From: Pseudobdellovibrionaceae bacterium
Lineage (GTDB): Bacteria; Bdellovibrionota; Bdellovibrionia; Bdellovibrionales; Bdellovibrionaceae
Direction: 5' to 3'
Length of the DNA: 64,000 nucleotides
Assembly (NCBI GenBank): GCA_016719575.1
Contig: JADJYV010000013.1
Location: 682,001-746,000 of the forward strand
Below, in pieces: positions 17,192 through 27,212 of this stretch. Each line of letters starts with the position of its first letter. The first letter of the stretch is position 1. The notes beneath the pieces were generated by a model, which was not told the DNA's origin, did not search any database, and worked only from the letters and a program-made list of their open reading frames with translations. The position numbers and the translations under genes are program-made.

Positions 17192-19213
17192 TTACAGAGA
17201 ACTGGCCTGCTTATCCGTTGGATGAGATTCTTCAAGGCCCATCAAATCAAGCAAAATATTTGTCGCTTCATTGATATCTGCTCGCTTCAAATATTCTTTA
17301 TTTTTTTGCTCTTTATTGCCGTAGCGTGAGGCTTTCTCTTTTTCTTTTTTCGATTTAGTTTCGGTCTTGTCCTTCAGGATTTCGCTGACCTTTATAAGTT
17401 TTCCACGCCCCTTAGACTTCTTGAGCTCATCCTCAATTTTTTTAAAGTCTTCGCTCTTTTCAACACGAGCTGCAGACTTTTCGCGTAAGGACTTTACCCA
17501 CTCAGGCTTCAAAATCAACCAACTCCCTGGTCCATCTTTGACATAGGCATCAGGTGAAACAAAGGCGTTAATTTTTTGCGCTGGCAGAGAATAGTCCAAA
17601 GATTTCTCGCCAATGTCATCGGTCGCATAAGGTCCAGGAAGGGCCACATCGGCCTCAACTCCACGATGTTGAGTCGAGTTGCCACCAGGGACAAAAAACA
17701 TTCCTACCGTTACTTTTAGAGCTCCGAGATTGTTTGGCATTGGCAAAACTGATTGAACACTGCCTTTTCCGAACGTGTGATCGCCACCAACAACAACTGC
17801 GCGCTTATAATCCTGCAGAGTCCCCGCTACAATTTCAGAGGCCGAAGCACTGATCCGGCTAGTCAGAAGAACTAAGGGACCCGCCCAGTCCACGGTCGTA
17901 TCAGTGTCATTCAAGGTCTGCTCGCTTCGCCCAGGGTCTTTTGAAGATTGTTTTACGACATTGCCCGTTTTAAAAAATAATCCAGCAATCTTTACGGCGT
18001 CTTCGAGACTACCGCCGCCATTATTTGAAAGGTCTAAAACTAAGCCATCGACTTTTTTCTCATTAGCTTCTTTTATAATCTTTTTTAAATCCGCAGCCGA
18101 AGATCTTCCTCCTCGGCGCGAATCAGCATAAAATGACGGAAAATTGATAATACCAATTTTTTTCTTTTTGCCGTTCATCTCGCGATCTTGATAAATTATC
18201 GAGGCCGCTTCATCTTCAAGATTCACTTTTTCGCGAGTTAAAGTCGCCTCAACACGTTGTTTTCCATCACCCTTTTTTCGAAGAATAGTTAGGTAAACCT
18301 TCGTTCCCTTGGGGCCTCGAATTTTCTTAACAACGTCCTTCAGATCCATATCAATTACGTTGTCCATTTTGCCAGGCTCCTGCCCAACCGCAATGATTTT
18401 ATCTTGTGGGTCAATCAGGCCAGATTTCGCAGCCGCACCACCAGGAACCAGGTGTTCAACGACAGTAAATCCATCCTGCGACGAAAGGGTCGCGCCAATT
18501 CCTTCTAAAGACAGTCTCATCTGAATTTCGAAATCTTCTAAACTGTCGCGAGAAAAAAAGCTAGAGTGTGGGTCTAATGCCCTGGCAAAACTATCTAAAT
18601 AGTCCGAATATAAATCTGACTGTTTTGTATCTTGAATGCGTTTTACAGCACGCTCATAGTTTTTAATGACATTTTTTTTAGCCTCTTCCAATTTCATATC
18701 TGTCGCTTGATAATTGGCGATCTGAAAGTGAATATATTTTTTTAGGAACTCATTCGCCTCTTCGCTATCTTTCGGAAAGGGCTTCTTATCTGGATCAAAA
18801 ACAAACTCTGTTTTTGGATCAAACTTATAATCCTTGCCTAAAAACTTTTTGGCAAAATCAGCTCGTTCCTGAGCTCTTTGCACAAGCAACTTTTGTGACT
18901 GGTCTAAAAAAGCACAATCTTTGTTCTTCGTTTTTTCAAACAAATTACCCATCCACGACTTAATCTGATCAACATCGGGGGAAGTTAAATAAATCTTCGA
19001 AGGGTCGGCACGCTTAATATATTGCTCAACGGTGCGTCCCGCCAGTTCGGCATCGCGATTTGTGTATCGAATATGATTTGCCAAGAAGCCGCCTTCAATA
19101 GCACTCATATACCGACATTCAAGATCATCTTTACTTTGGGCATTTAACATAGACCCAATACACAAAAGCGAGCCTACCAATACAAGACCAGATACTACTC
19201 TGCGCGATCTCAT
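17192..19213 (-). CDS. Carboxy-terminal processing protease (S41, Prc/Tsp-like)
   Basis: The 673-residue protein has an N-terminal signal (about residues 1-25), then a helical region. A PDZ domain sits near 235-320 (GIGATLSSQDGFTVVEHLVPG). The S41 catalytic domain follows, with L-D-L-S-N-N-G-G-G-S near 395, Ser in SRISASASEIVAG near 455 and Lys in GDHTFGKGSVQ near 480 as the Ser-Lys pair. A Lys-rich C-terminal region (about 590-660) resembles the extra domain of Prc, as does the overall length. Such proteases act in the periplasm on unstructured C termini, peptidoglycan hydrolases and lipoproteins. The gene has its own start region with AGGA before the ATG. Confidence 0.93.
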   Translation of the reverse strand: MRSRRVVSGLVLVGSLLCIGSMLNAQSKDDLECRYMSAIEGGFLANHIRYTNRDAELAGRTVEQYIKRADPSKIYLTSPDVDQIKSWMGNLFEKTKNKDCAFLDQSQKLLVQRAQERADFAKKFLGKDYKFDPKTEFVFDPDKKPFPKDSEEANEFLKKYIHFQIANYQATDMKLEEAKKNVIKNYERAVKRIQDTKQSDLYSDYLDSFARALDPHSSFFSRDSLEDFEIQMRLSLEGIGATLSSQDGFTVVEHLVPGGAAAKSGLIDPQDKIIAVGQEPGKMDNVIDMDLKDVVKKIRGPKGTKVYLTILRKKGDGKQRVEATLTREKVNLEDEAASIIYQDREMNGKKKKIGIINFPSFYADSRRGGRSSAADLKKIIKEANEKKVDGLVLDLSNNGGGSLEDAVKIAGLFFKTGNVVKQSSKDPGRSEQTLNDTDTTVDWAGPLVLLTSRISASASEIVAGTLQDYKRAVVVGGDHTFGKGSVQSVLPMPNNLGALKVTVGMFFVPGGNSTQHRGVEADVALPGPYATDDIGEKSLDYSLPAQKINAFVSPDAYVKDGPGSWLILKPEWVKSLREKSAARVEKSEDFKKIEDELKKSKGRGKLIKVSEILKDKTETKSKKEKEKASRYGNKEQKNKEYLKRADINEATNILLDLMGLEESHPTDKQASSL

Positions 19214-19318
19214 GGATGTCCTTCCTGAAGAAATATTCGATCCGTTAAGGATAGCAAATATCCAAACGAGATCATTTAAAATTTCAGAAACAGACCCAAA
19301 AAGAGGAGCAGCCCCGCG

Positions 19319-20227
19319 TTAGGACTTATGTCGATCCGCTTCAAATAGCGGCAACTGACTTAAACTGGTTCCATCTAAAGTCTTAGACTCTGGACCGGCT
19401 AGGGTGACCTCATGCTTAACAAAATTTCCATCATGAGTTTCAATCATAAAAAATGACATTTCTGGATAATCTGACTTTAATCGGGTCATTTCCGCGAGAA
19501 TCAATTCAATATTTTTAGGGTCGTCATCGGACATACCAAAGCGATGATGGGGACTATGGCCATAAACATCGATCGCCCGCTCTACACTGGCACGAATGGC
19601 CTTTTGCTTTAATTGAGCAGCAGACATAGTCAGATCAACGTCGCCAAGGAGATGACGAGTGGGCTTGTGATTTACCGGAAACAAACTTAGGTAATTAGGC
19701 TCATGGGGCAAAAACTGTTTGTCGACAAAAATTCGAATGCCATCCTTCAATGTTTGCGGATCGTGACCTCGAGCTGTAATCACTGACATCGGGCGCCGAT
19801 TAAAAGTTGCATGAAAAAAACACTGCCATGAGGGCCCCTTCCATTGTACGTCAGGAAACCCCAATGCGTGTGCTAAATCTTGAATAAAAATCTGTTTCTG
19901 CCCTTCGATCTTCTCAAGCTCCTCAGGATGTCTATCTCGAAAATTCCTATAGGTACCTGTTGTGTCATCAAAACGAACTTCATAGTCAGCATAAGGCCCA
20001 GAAGTGCCTATAAATGGATGTATCTTAGCATACTCACCACTCGTTACAAACTTCTCTTGACCAGTAGCTTTGTGAAATAAAATCAACGGAGTTGAAAGAA
20101 AGGCAATGTTGTCATCAAAATCAAAAAAATAAAAACTTCGACCACCCAAGTGATGGTTCCGGTCTTTTTCAACCTGGCGCTGTATTCCTAATTCCAGTTG
20201 CCCTTTTGGCGAGGGGTTTTTCGTCAT
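19319..20227 (-). CDS. HAD-like hydrolase, atypical
   Basis: The protein of 302 residues shows the HAD pattern loosely. FYFFDFDDNIAFLSTP near residues 32-47 is motif I (nucleophile Asp and the Asp two residues later), SVITARGHD near 145 is motif II, and FGMSDDDPKNIE near 227 gives the acidic metal-binding motif. The family's usual DxDxT/V is D-F-D-D-N here. No signal is present, so it is cytosolic. A helical insertion between motifs I and II could be a cap. Substrate unknown. It lies between an outer-membrane protein gene and the prc-like gene on the same strand but with sizeable gaps. Confidence 0.65.
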   Translation of the reverse strand: MTKNPSPKGQLELGIQRQVEKDRNHHLGGRSFYFFDFDDNIAFLSTPLILFHKATGQEKFVTSGEYAKIHPFIGTSGPYADYEVRFDDTTGTYRNFRDRHPEELEKIEGQKQIFIQDLAHALGFPDVQWKGPSWQCFFHATFNRRPMSVITARGHDPQTLKDGIRIFVDKQFLPHEPNYLSLFPVNHKPTRHLLGDVDLTMSAAQLKQKAIRASVERAIDVYGHSPHHRFGMSDDDPKNIELILAEMTRLKSDYPEMSFFMIETHDGNFVKHEVTLAGPESKTLDGTSLSQLPLFEADRHKS

Positions 20228-20248
20228 AAAAACCTCAAACGGAGATCG

Positions 20249-20869
20249 TTAAAACACGATGCCGACCGAAATCGAGGCCCCAAATCCATCTTTGTTGCCC
20301 TTTTCCATGTCATCGACAGCGCTCTGTAATGGCGGCCCATAGCCGCGAGTAATTGACGGCTTTTGTACCATAAGTCGGTATCCAACATCTAGAGAGAGTG
20401 AAAAAAAGTCCTGATAAATTGAGCGAAAGGCAATAGTGGGCCACATCGACATCGAACTGCTCTGATCGTACTTAGTCTCAACCGCACCGTCTGTGTAGGT
20501 TTTACGCCCCCCATTCGCATAGTTGAGATTCATCCCCCCTGAGACCTGTCCATGGCATGGAAAGGCGAAAAAACAGGTCGTACGCGGCCAATTGTACATA
20601 AAATATCGCCCCCCACCTGAGACAAACCACCCCAAAGAGTCAATCCCCGCTCCCGCGTCCCACTCCCAAAAATCATTAATTGCGGCGTGATAAGAAATCA
20701 ATTTCATCCCACTCGACGAAGCAAAGCCCGTGAAGGTAAAATCGACTCCGTTCCAGACTTTGAACTTGCGATTTTTCAGAGCCTCGGCTTCAGGATCAAT
20801 CCATTTGGCCTGTGCCAAAGAACTCACCAATAGCACTGCAAATAAACAATAAAAAACTGATCTTCTCAT
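20249..20869 (-). CDS. Predicted outer-membrane or secreted beta-barrel protein
   Basis: The 206-residue protein begins with a signal peptide (cleavage after LAQA near residue 22) and ends in Phe (S-V-G-I-V-F), as outer-membrane barrels do. The mature part alternates hydrophobic and polar residues and is rich in Gly, Tyr and Trp, with many short strand-like stretches such as FSLSLDVGYRLMV. No named family recognised. It follows topA by four bases on the same strand and may be co-transcribed with it by chance. Confidence 0.7.
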   Translation of the reverse strand: MRRSVFYCLFAVLLVSSLAQAKWIDPEAEALKNRKFKVWNGVDFTFTGFASSSGMKLISYHAAINDFWEWDAGAGIDSLGWFVSGGGRYFMYNWPRTTCFFAFPCHGQVSGGMNLNYANGGRKTYTDGAVETKYDQSSSMSMWPTIAFRSIYQDFFSLSLDVGYRLMVQKPSITRGYGPPLQSAVDDMEKGNKDGFGASISVGIVF

Positions 20870-20873
20870 GACG

Positions 20874-23642
20874 CTACCTCTTCTTACGAGTAATCACCTT
20901 TGATACGTTTAATTGAGCCTTGAGTGAGCTCGCCTTTGCTGATCTTTTTACCGCCTTTTTCACAATTTTTGGCGGGGGCGCTTTTTCATCGGGTTTTTCT
21001 TCGGCTTTTTCTTGGACTTTGGCTTTTACCCTGCCTTTACTCGCCTTGCTTTTACTGTCTTTGCCTTTGTTCGTTTTGCCTTTGCTCCCTGACTTTATAT
21101 CCGCCTTTTCAGTAATCAACTCGGTTGCTTGCTCAAGTGTCAAGGTGTCCACGGTCACTCCCTCTGGTATGGATACATTGACCTTGCCTGACTTTATATA
21201 GGGACCATAAGGGCCATTGAATATCTGAATGGCCTCGCCCAAGACCGGGTGTACGCCCATTTCCTTGAGTGGTGCCGATCGTCCACGCCCTTTTTTCGGT
21301 GTGCTTAAAAGCTCCAAAGCCCGTTCAAAAGACATATCAAACAAACTCTCGCCCTTTGGAATTGATCGATAGTCCCCATCGCAAACGACAAAGGGACCAA
21401 AACGGCCCAAACCTGCTTTGATTTCTTTGCCAGTACCTGGATGAGAACCCAACACTTTTGGCAGGCTCAATAAGTCCAAAGCTTGCTGCAAACTTACATC
21501 CTCAGGCTGTACTCCTGGAGGCAAAGAAGACCTTTTGGGTTTATCATTTTCGGGATCGACATCGCCGAGCTGAACATAAGGCCCATAACGACCACTCAAA
21601 ACATAAATTGGCAGTCCAGTCTTAGGATCTTTACCAAGAGCATCTGCCCCATTAATTTTTTGATCAATTAACTTCTCGGCTATCGCAGAAGTGATGTCTG
21701 CAGGTGACTCACTGTCTGGCAAAGAGGCGCTCACCGGCTGACCATCGCGCTGACTCGTTAAGTAAGCCCCGTATCTGCCGACGTGAAAATTGTATTTCTC
21801 CAGACCCTCTAGCTGAATTGTCCGAGCGTCCTCAGGGTCGATCTTATCCCCTTGCGCTTCAACTTGTTCCTTCAAACCTTTAGGACCAAAGTAGATGGAT
21901 TTCAAATACTTCTGTAATTCCAGATCCCCGTCTGCAATATTATCCAAAGATCTTTCCATCTCCGAAGTAAATCCCAAGTCAACGTACTGAGGAAGGTATT
22001 TACTCAAAAGTTTCGATACCACCATTGCAGTGAAGGTTGGAATCAGCGCTGTCCCCAACCGCCTGACATACCCTCGATCTATAATCGTTCCGATTACAGA
22101 AGCATAAGTGGAGGGGCGACCAATGCCTTCTTTTTCCATCGTTTGAACTAAACTGGCCTCTGTGAAACGAGCGGGTGGCTTGGTTTCATGAGAAGTTGGA
22201 TCTAGCTTTAAACACTCAACTTTTTCATTCGGGCGCAAAGCCGGCAGCCTCACTTCACGTTCAGACAACTCAGCTTCGGGATCGTCGCTCCCCTCAACAT
22301 AGGCTCGCAAAAATCCTGGAAACTCAATTGTCATTCCCGACGCGCCAAATATGGCCTCGCCGACTTGGATTTTGGCACTCACCTGTTTTTGCCGAGCGTC
22401 CACCATTTGACTTGCAACTGTACGTTTCCAAATCAAATCGTAAAGACGAAATTGAGCTCCTGTCAGACCTGTTTCATCTGGATCAATAAATGAAGTCCCC
22501 GCCGGACGAATCGCCTCGTGCGCCTCTTGTGCGCCTTTTACTTTTTTTGCCGCATAAAACCGCGGTTTCGGCGGAAGATAGTCGTCCCCATACTTGCCCT
22601 GAATACAATTGCGAGAGGCTGTAATGGCTTCGTTCGACAGAAAGGTCGAATCCGTTCTCATGTAGGTAATAAAACCCTGCTCATAAAGTTTTTGCGCCAC
22701 TTGCATTGTCTCACGAGAACTAAGACCTAGTTTGCGATTGGCCTCTTGCTGCAAAGTTGAAGTTATAAAGGGAGCTGCAGGTCTGCGAGTTGCCGGCCTT
22801 TCTTCGACTTCAGAAACAACCCAGGCTCCGGACCTGATCCCTTGCACAAGAGTTTTCGCTTTCTCCTCGTCAAGAACCAGAACATCTTTTCCGGTCAGTA
22901 GTTTTCCGGTTGTGCCATCGAAATCTTTTCCAGTGGCAACTCTCTGGCTTTTTAAGTTTTGTAAACGAGCTTCAAATTCAATGCCCTCTTTTTTAAGAGT
23001 CGCCAAAGCCCCCCAATAACTCGAAGTTTTAAAGCGGATGCGCTCGTGCTCCCGCTCAACAATCAAACGGACCGCTACAGACTGCACTCGGCCCGCAGAC
23101 AAGCCATAGGCTACTTTTTTCCACAAGAGTGGGGATATCGTATATCCAACCAACCTATCGAGAACTCGCCGGGCCTCTTGCGCCTTCACTAAGTTAAAAT
23201 CGATCTCACGGGTGTCTTTCAGCGATTTCTGAATCGCCTCCTGGGTAATCTCATGAAACACCATCCGCTTCGTTGGGACCTTTGGTTTCAAAACCTCTAA
23301 CAAATGCCAACTGATACTTTCCCCTTCGCGGTCTTCGTCCGTCGCGAGATACAATTCTGTCGCTTCTTCGAGCTTATCCTTGAGGTTTCTAACTACTTTC
23401 GTTTTATCTTTTGGTATGCAGTAAAGCGGCTCAAAATTTTTATCTACATTGACGCCAAGCTGTGCCCATTTCTCTTTTTTAACTTTTTCAGGAATATCTT
23501 TTGCGGACTGAGGCAAATCGCGGATGTGTCCCATACAGGACTCCACCACATAATCCTTGCCCAGAAACTTGCGAATGGTCTTCGCCTTAGTGGGAGACTC
23601 AACGACTACTAACTTGATCCCAACTGCTGGTTTTTTTGCCAT
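20874..23642 (-). CDS. topA: DNA topoisomerase I
   Basis: TopA relaxes negative supercoils by cutting one strand through a phosphotyrosine link. I start it at 23642 (MAKKPAVG, 922 residues); the frame continues 31 codons further up but without the family sequence. The Toprim domain runs from VVVESPTKAKTIRKFLG near 12 to the ATDEDREGESISW acidic triad near 100. The catalytic Tyr is in GFITYMRTDST near 327. The zinc ribbons of E. coli TopA are replaced by four tandem topoisomerase C-terminal repeats, recognised by GRYGAYL, GRYGPYVQ, GRFGPFV and GPYGPYIK. The last 90 residues are a Lys/Ala-rich tail, probably for DNA contact. Confidence 0.96.
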   Translation of the reverse strand: MAKKPAVGIKLVVVESPTKAKTIRKFLGKDYVVESCMGHIRDLPQSAKDIPEKVKKEKWAQLGVNVDKNFEPLYCIPKDKTKVVRNLKDKLEEATELYLATDEDREGESISWHLLEVLKPKVPTKRMVFHEITQEAIQKSLKDTREIDFNLVKAQEARRVLDRLVGYTISPLLWKKVAYGLSAGRVQSVAVRLIVEREHERIRFKTSSYWGALATLKKEGIEFEARLQNLKSQRVATGKDFDGTTGKLLTGKDVLVLDEEKAKTLVQGIRSGAWVVSEVEERPATRRPAAPFITSTLQQEANRKLGLSSRETMQVAQKLYEQGFITYMRTDSTFLSNEAITASRNCIQGKYGDDYLPPKPRFYAAKKVKGAQEAHEAIRPAGTSFIDPDETGLTGAQFRLYDLIWKRTVASQMVDARQKQVSAKIQVGEAIFGASGMTIEFPGFLRAYVEGSDDPEAELSEREVRLPALRPNEKVECLKLDPTSHETKPPARFTEASLVQTMEKEGIGRPSTYASVIGTIIDRGYVRRLGTALIPTFTAMVVSKLLSKYLPQYVDLGFTSEMERSLDNIADGDLELQKYLKSIYFGPKGLKEQVEAQGDKIDPEDARTIQLEGLEKYNFHVGRYGAYLTSQRDGQPVSASLPDSESPADITSAIAEKLIDQKINGADALGKDPKTGLPIYVLSGRYGPYVQLGDVDPENDKPKRSSLPPGVQPEDVSLQQALDLLSLPKVLGSHPGTGKEIKAGLGRFGPFVVCDGDYRSIPKGESLFDMSFERALELLSTPKKGRGRSAPLKEMGVHPVLGEAIQIFNGPYGPYIKSGKVNVSIPEGVTVDTLTLEQATELITEKADIKSGSKGKTNKGKDSKSKASKGRVKAKVQEKAEEKPDEKAPPPKIVKKAVKRSAKASSLKAQLNVSKVITRKKR

Positions 23643-23786
23643 TTTTATTTTATACCCTTTTTGAACTGCATGTTTTATCTGCTGGCACCACTTATTATAT
23701 AGACAAAACATGAGTGTTATTTTCAACGTTCGCAAGGATAAATTTTGACTTTGCGCTTCCTAACCTAGACAGTTTATGATCGGATT

Positions 23787-24542
23787 ATGCCTAAAATAAA
23801 ATTTCTGCTGACTGATATAGATGACACGTTGACGGACGAGGGGCTTTTAGGGCCCGAGGCCTATGCGTCGATGTGGGCCCTTCACCGCGCAGGGGTCAAG
23901 GTCCTGCCGATCACAGGTCGTCCTGCTGGTTGGTGCGAAATGATTGCCAGGCAGTGGCCAGTGAGTGGCGTGGTCGGCGAGAACGGTGGATTTTACTTTC
24001 GCTATCACAATAAAAAAATGCACCGCCACTTTTTCTTCGATGCTAAGGTTCAAGTAGAGAACCGCCTAAAGCTCGATCATATTAAAGAAGAAATTCTAAA
24101 ATTAGTGCCCGGTTGCGCCATTGCAAGTGACCAGTTTTGTCGTCTCATGGATTTAGCTATCGATTTTTGTGAAGATGTGACCCCACTTTCAACGACCGAT
24201 GTGCAAAAGATTGTAGCAATCTTTAATCAGCACGGCGCCCAGGCCAAAGTTTCTTCAATACATGTAAATGGTTGGTTTGGCTCTTACGACAAACTGACAA
24301 TGGCCCTTACTATGCTAGCAAAAGAGTTCGGCATCAACGCCGAACAGGCTAAAACTGACTGTGCATTTAGTGGCGACTCGCCAAACGATGAGCCCATGTT
24401 TGGGTACTTCCCCCACTCTTATGCTGTGGCGAATATTCAAAAATTTCTTCCAGACCTCAAATTCAAGCCCACTCACATTATGAAATCCCCGGGGGGCCTC
24501 GGCTTCGCGGAAGTGGCGCGGTTAGTACTCAACCCGCCTTAA
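23787..24542 (+). CDS. HAD-superfamily phosphatase, Cof/MPGP-like
   Basis: The protein of 251 residues shows HAD motif I LLTDIDDTLTDEG near 7-19, motif II PITGRPAGW near 41-49, a cap region starting GENGGFYFRY near 64, Lys in SYDKLTM near 169, and motif IV FSGDSPNDEPMF near 190-201. The C2-type cap and G-E-N-G-G match the Cof-like/mannosyl-3-phosphoglycerate phosphatase branch. Likely substrate is a sugar phosphate; not assignable further. It is divergent from topA with a 145-base gap. Confidence 0.85.
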   Translation: MPKIKFLLTDIDDTLTDEGLLGPEAYASMWALHRAGVKVLPITGRPAGWCEMIARQWPVSGVVGENGGFYFRYHNKKMHRHFFFDAKVQVENRLKLDHIKEEILKLVPGCAIASDQFCRLMDLAIDFCEDVTPLSTTDVQKIVAIFNQHGAQAKVSSIHVNGWFGSYDKLTMALTMLAKEFGINAEQAKTDCAFSGDSPNDEPMFGYFPHSYAVANIQKFLPDLKFKPTHIMKSPGGLGFAEVARLVLNPP

Positions 24543-24600
24543 ATTCTCCAACTTAGAATCAGCGTTTGGCGCAACTTAAAGCATTCGCCACGCCCCCCAA

Positions 24601-24632
24601 CAAAAAACCCTCTGTTTTTCAGAGGGTTTTTA
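24601..24632 (-). terminator. Terminator of the tex transcription unit
   Basis: On the minus strand AAACCCTCTG pairs with CAGAGGGTTT around a short A-rich loop, then a T run follows. It sits directly behind the small basic-protein gene, which supports that gene belonging to the tex transcript. Confidence 0.9.
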
Positions 24633-24633
24633 C

Positions 24634-24735
24634 TTACTTGCGAGTTTTCGCTTTAATCATTCGTTTCTTTTTTGAAATTCTCTTAGCTTTGTGTCGTGCA
24701 CTTTTATTTGTCTTTTTCTTTGTCTTTTTTGCCAT
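24634..24735 (-). CDS. 33-residue highly basic protein
   Basis: This small gene starts ten bases after the tex stop, has a good ribosome site (AAGGGG, six bases before the ATG) and ends just before a strong terminator. The product is MAKKTKKK at the start and MIKAKTRK at the end, with about 19 Lys/Arg among 33 residues and no acidic residue. Such proteins are typical of small ribosomal or RNA-binding proteins (compare the Thx and AURKAIP1/COX24-like families in size and charge), but I cannot align it with confidence. Position after tex, an RNA-binding transcription factor, fits a role at the ribosome or nucleoid. Confidence 0.75.
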   Translation of the reverse strand: MAKKTKKKTNKSARHKAKRISKKKRMIKAKTRK

Positions 24736-24745
24736 GATGTTCCCC

Positions 24746-27163
24746 TTATTTTTTTTCATTAATGTTTAGTAGTGCTGCAAAAGGATTATTAAATGGATTG
24801 CCCGCGGGCTTACGATCCCTAGAACCGCGATCGCCGCTGCCACTAGCATCGCGGTGTGATTGTGGTTGCTGCCCAGTTTTTTGTGGTGGTCTGCGCCCCT
24901 GAGCGGCAGGTCCGCCACTCTTTGCACCATGAACAGGACGTTGTTGCTGAGGCCCGCGCTCAGATCTCATTTCTCTCGGCGCCTTGTGCTCTGGCGCTTC
25001 GTCCATCCTCATCGTCAATGAGATCTGATTTTTTTCCAAATCAATTTTCAAAACTTTTACATTGACCTGATCGCCTGGGTTGACAACCTTTCTTGGATCA
25101 TCAACAAATTTATTTGAAAGCGCACTGATATGAACCAAACCATCCTGGTGCACGCCAATATCAACAAAGGCGCCAAAATTTGTAACGTTCGTCACAATCC
25201 CAGTGCAAATCATTCCCTCTTTAAGGTCCTTGACCTCAAAAATATCATCGCGGAACTGAAACGCCTTAAATGGATCCCGAGGATCTCGACCTGGCTTTTC
25301 TAATTCCTTTATAATGTCATCAAAAGTGAACTCCCCAACGAGAACTGCCCACTTAGTTCTTAATGCCAATAGCTTCTTTGCGCCTTCACCGATAACCTCT
25401 GGAATTGAGCAACCAAGCTCATGAACCATATCTCGAACAGCCGTGTAGCGCTCTGGGTGGATACCCGTATTATCCAAAACGACCTTACCACCATGAATTC
25501 TTAAAAATCCAGCCGCTTGCTCATAAACTTTTGTTGAAAACTTAGGGACCTTCAATAACTCCGAGCGATCTGTGAAAAGCCCCTTGGTCTTGCGGTGCTC
25601 AACTATATTGCTTGCTAAGGCCGGACCAATCCCAGAGACAAAAGACAATAAGGGAGCGGATGCGGTATTCAAATCCACCCCAACATTGTTCACGCAAGAC
25701 TCAACCACGGCCTCAAGAGATTTCTTTAAGTTAGATTGATTCACATCATGCTGATACTGTCCAACTCCAATCGACTTAGGATCCACTTTCACTAGCTCAG
25801 CCAAAGGATCCTGCAAGCGACGTGCAATCGAAATGGCACCTTTCACAGTCAAATCCAAATCCGGAAATTCCTGACGAGCAACCTCTGAAGCCGAGTACAC
25901 GCTGGCACCAGACTCGTTAACCATGATCACAGGAATATTCGAACCCAAATCCTTCAATATTTTTCGTAAGAAGACTTCTGTCTCTCTTCCTGCTGTACCA
26001 TTGCCAACCGCAATCGCTTCAATTTGGATTTGCTTCAAAACTTCTTTAAACAAACCACGAGCCTTTTCTTCGGCATTGTCACCTAAAGTATAAAGAACCG
26101 TGTGTGAAATAAAATTTCCACCTTTATCTATCAATGCAACCTTACATCCAGTTCTCAGCCCCGGATCCACACCCAAGATGCATTTCGGACCAAAAGGAGA
26201 AGCCAGTAGAAGCTTACGGACATTTTCAGCAAAAACTTTTATCGCATCTTCATCAGATTTTTCTTTTAACAAACGGTGGATATCGTTCACGACTGAGGGG
26301 AGAACATAAACATTCAACGCCAAACGAGCACACTGTGCCAAATAGTCACCGATGGCATTGTCTGGATTATTTGTCGCAAAGGCGATGTAACTTTTCAGAA
26401 GATCTTCTTCGTCACCCTTCACATCAACAGAGAGCTCTTCTTCTTCCCAACCCCGCCTCATCGCCATATACCGATGAGAGCTTTTGGTTTCTAGCAAACT
26501 CTTAACGGGCTCCTCAAACTCTTTGTACATCTCATACTTTGAGTGTGGCTTGTAGCCCTTTGAAGCTTTAGAAAGCAACCGACCCTTGTCTAAATAATTT
26601 CTACTGACACGAGCTCTAAGATCTACATCGTTGGCAATTCTTTCAACCAAAATATCCTGAGCACCTTTAAGGGCCTCTTCATAGGTTACAATTTTAGCGG
26701 CGGGATTCAAAAAGGCTTTTGCCTTCATTTCCATAGTCAACTCATCACGAAGTGCCCCATGGCCCATTTCCCAAATCCAGGTCGCCAAAGGCTCCAAACC
26801 AGCCTCGCGAGCGATTGTCGCTTTGGTTTTTTTCTTTTTCTTAAACGGCTTGTAAATCTCCTCAAGCTCGCCAAGATCCCAAGCTAACTCAATGCGTTTT
26901 TTAATTTCTGCTGTAAGGTTATTCTGTTCGCCTATCTCTTTAACCAAAAAAGCTTTACGCTTTACAATTTCGTTATACGTTTCAAATCCATCTAAAACAG
27001 CGCGTATTTGAACCTCATCCAAGTTACCGGTTTTTTCCTTTCGGTAACGAGCAATAAACGGAACTGTGCCTCCCTCGCCTGCAAGTTCAATCACAGCTAG
27101 AGCTGATTTTGCGGCAATACCAGGAACAATACGAGATAGATAACTCTGAAGAGCTTGATCCAT
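24746..27163 (-). CDS. tex: Tex-family RNA-binding transcription accessory protein
   Basis: The 805-residue protein has the full Tex layout. An N-terminal helical domain contains IARYRKEKTGNLDE near 37. A YqgF-like RNase-H fold follows, with ILGVDPGLRTGCKVALID near 326. Helix-hairpin-helix motifs include LLSFVSGIGPALASNIVEHR near 505. A C-terminal S1 domain follows (GIVTNVTNFGAFVDIGV near 655, D-G-L-V-H-I-S-A-L-S). A Gly/Gln/Pro-rich tail extends the last 80 residues. Tex binds nucleic acids and influences transcription, rescue and virulence gene expression in several bacteria. Confidence 0.96.
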   Translation of the reverse strand: MDQALQSYLSRIVPGIAAKSALAVIELAGEGGTVPFIARYRKEKTGNLDEVQIRAVLDGFETYNEIVKRKAFLVKEIGEQNNLTAEIKKRIELAWDLGELEEIYKPFKKKKKTKATIAREAGLEPLATWIWEMGHGALRDELTMEMKAKAFLNPAAKIVTYEEALKGAQDILVERIANDVDLRARVSRNYLDKGRLLSKASKGYKPHSKYEMYKEFEEPVKSLLETKSSHRYMAMRRGWEEEELSVDVKGDEEDLLKSYIAFATNNPDNAIGDYLAQCARLALNVYVLPSVVNDIHRLLKEKSDEDAIKVFAENVRKLLLASPFGPKCILGVDPGLRTGCKVALIDKGGNFISHTVLYTLGDNAEEKARGLFKEVLKQIQIEAIAVGNGTAGRETEVFLRKILKDLGSNIPVIMVNESGASVYSASEVARQEFPDLDLTVKGAISIARRLQDPLAELVKVDPKSIGVGQYQHDVNQSNLKKSLEAVVESCVNNVGVDLNTASAPLLSFVSGIGPALASNIVEHRKTKGLFTDRSELLKVPKFSTKVYEQAAGFLRIHGGKVVLDNTGIHPERYTAVRDMVHELGCSIPEVIGEGAKKLLALRTKWAVLVGEFTFDDIIKELEKPGRDPRDPFKAFQFRDDIFEVKDLKEGMICTGIVTNVTNFGAFVDIGVHQDGLVHISALSNKFVDDPRKVVNPGDQVNVKVLKIDLEKNQISLTMRMDEAPEHKAPREMRSERGPQQQRPVHGAKSGGPAAQGRRPPQKTGQQPQSHRDASGSGDRGSRDRKPAGNPFNNPFAALLNINEKK

Positions 27164-27212
27164 AATTAATACCTCTTATTTTTTAGGATGCTAATGAGAG
27201 AGATCAAATGAA

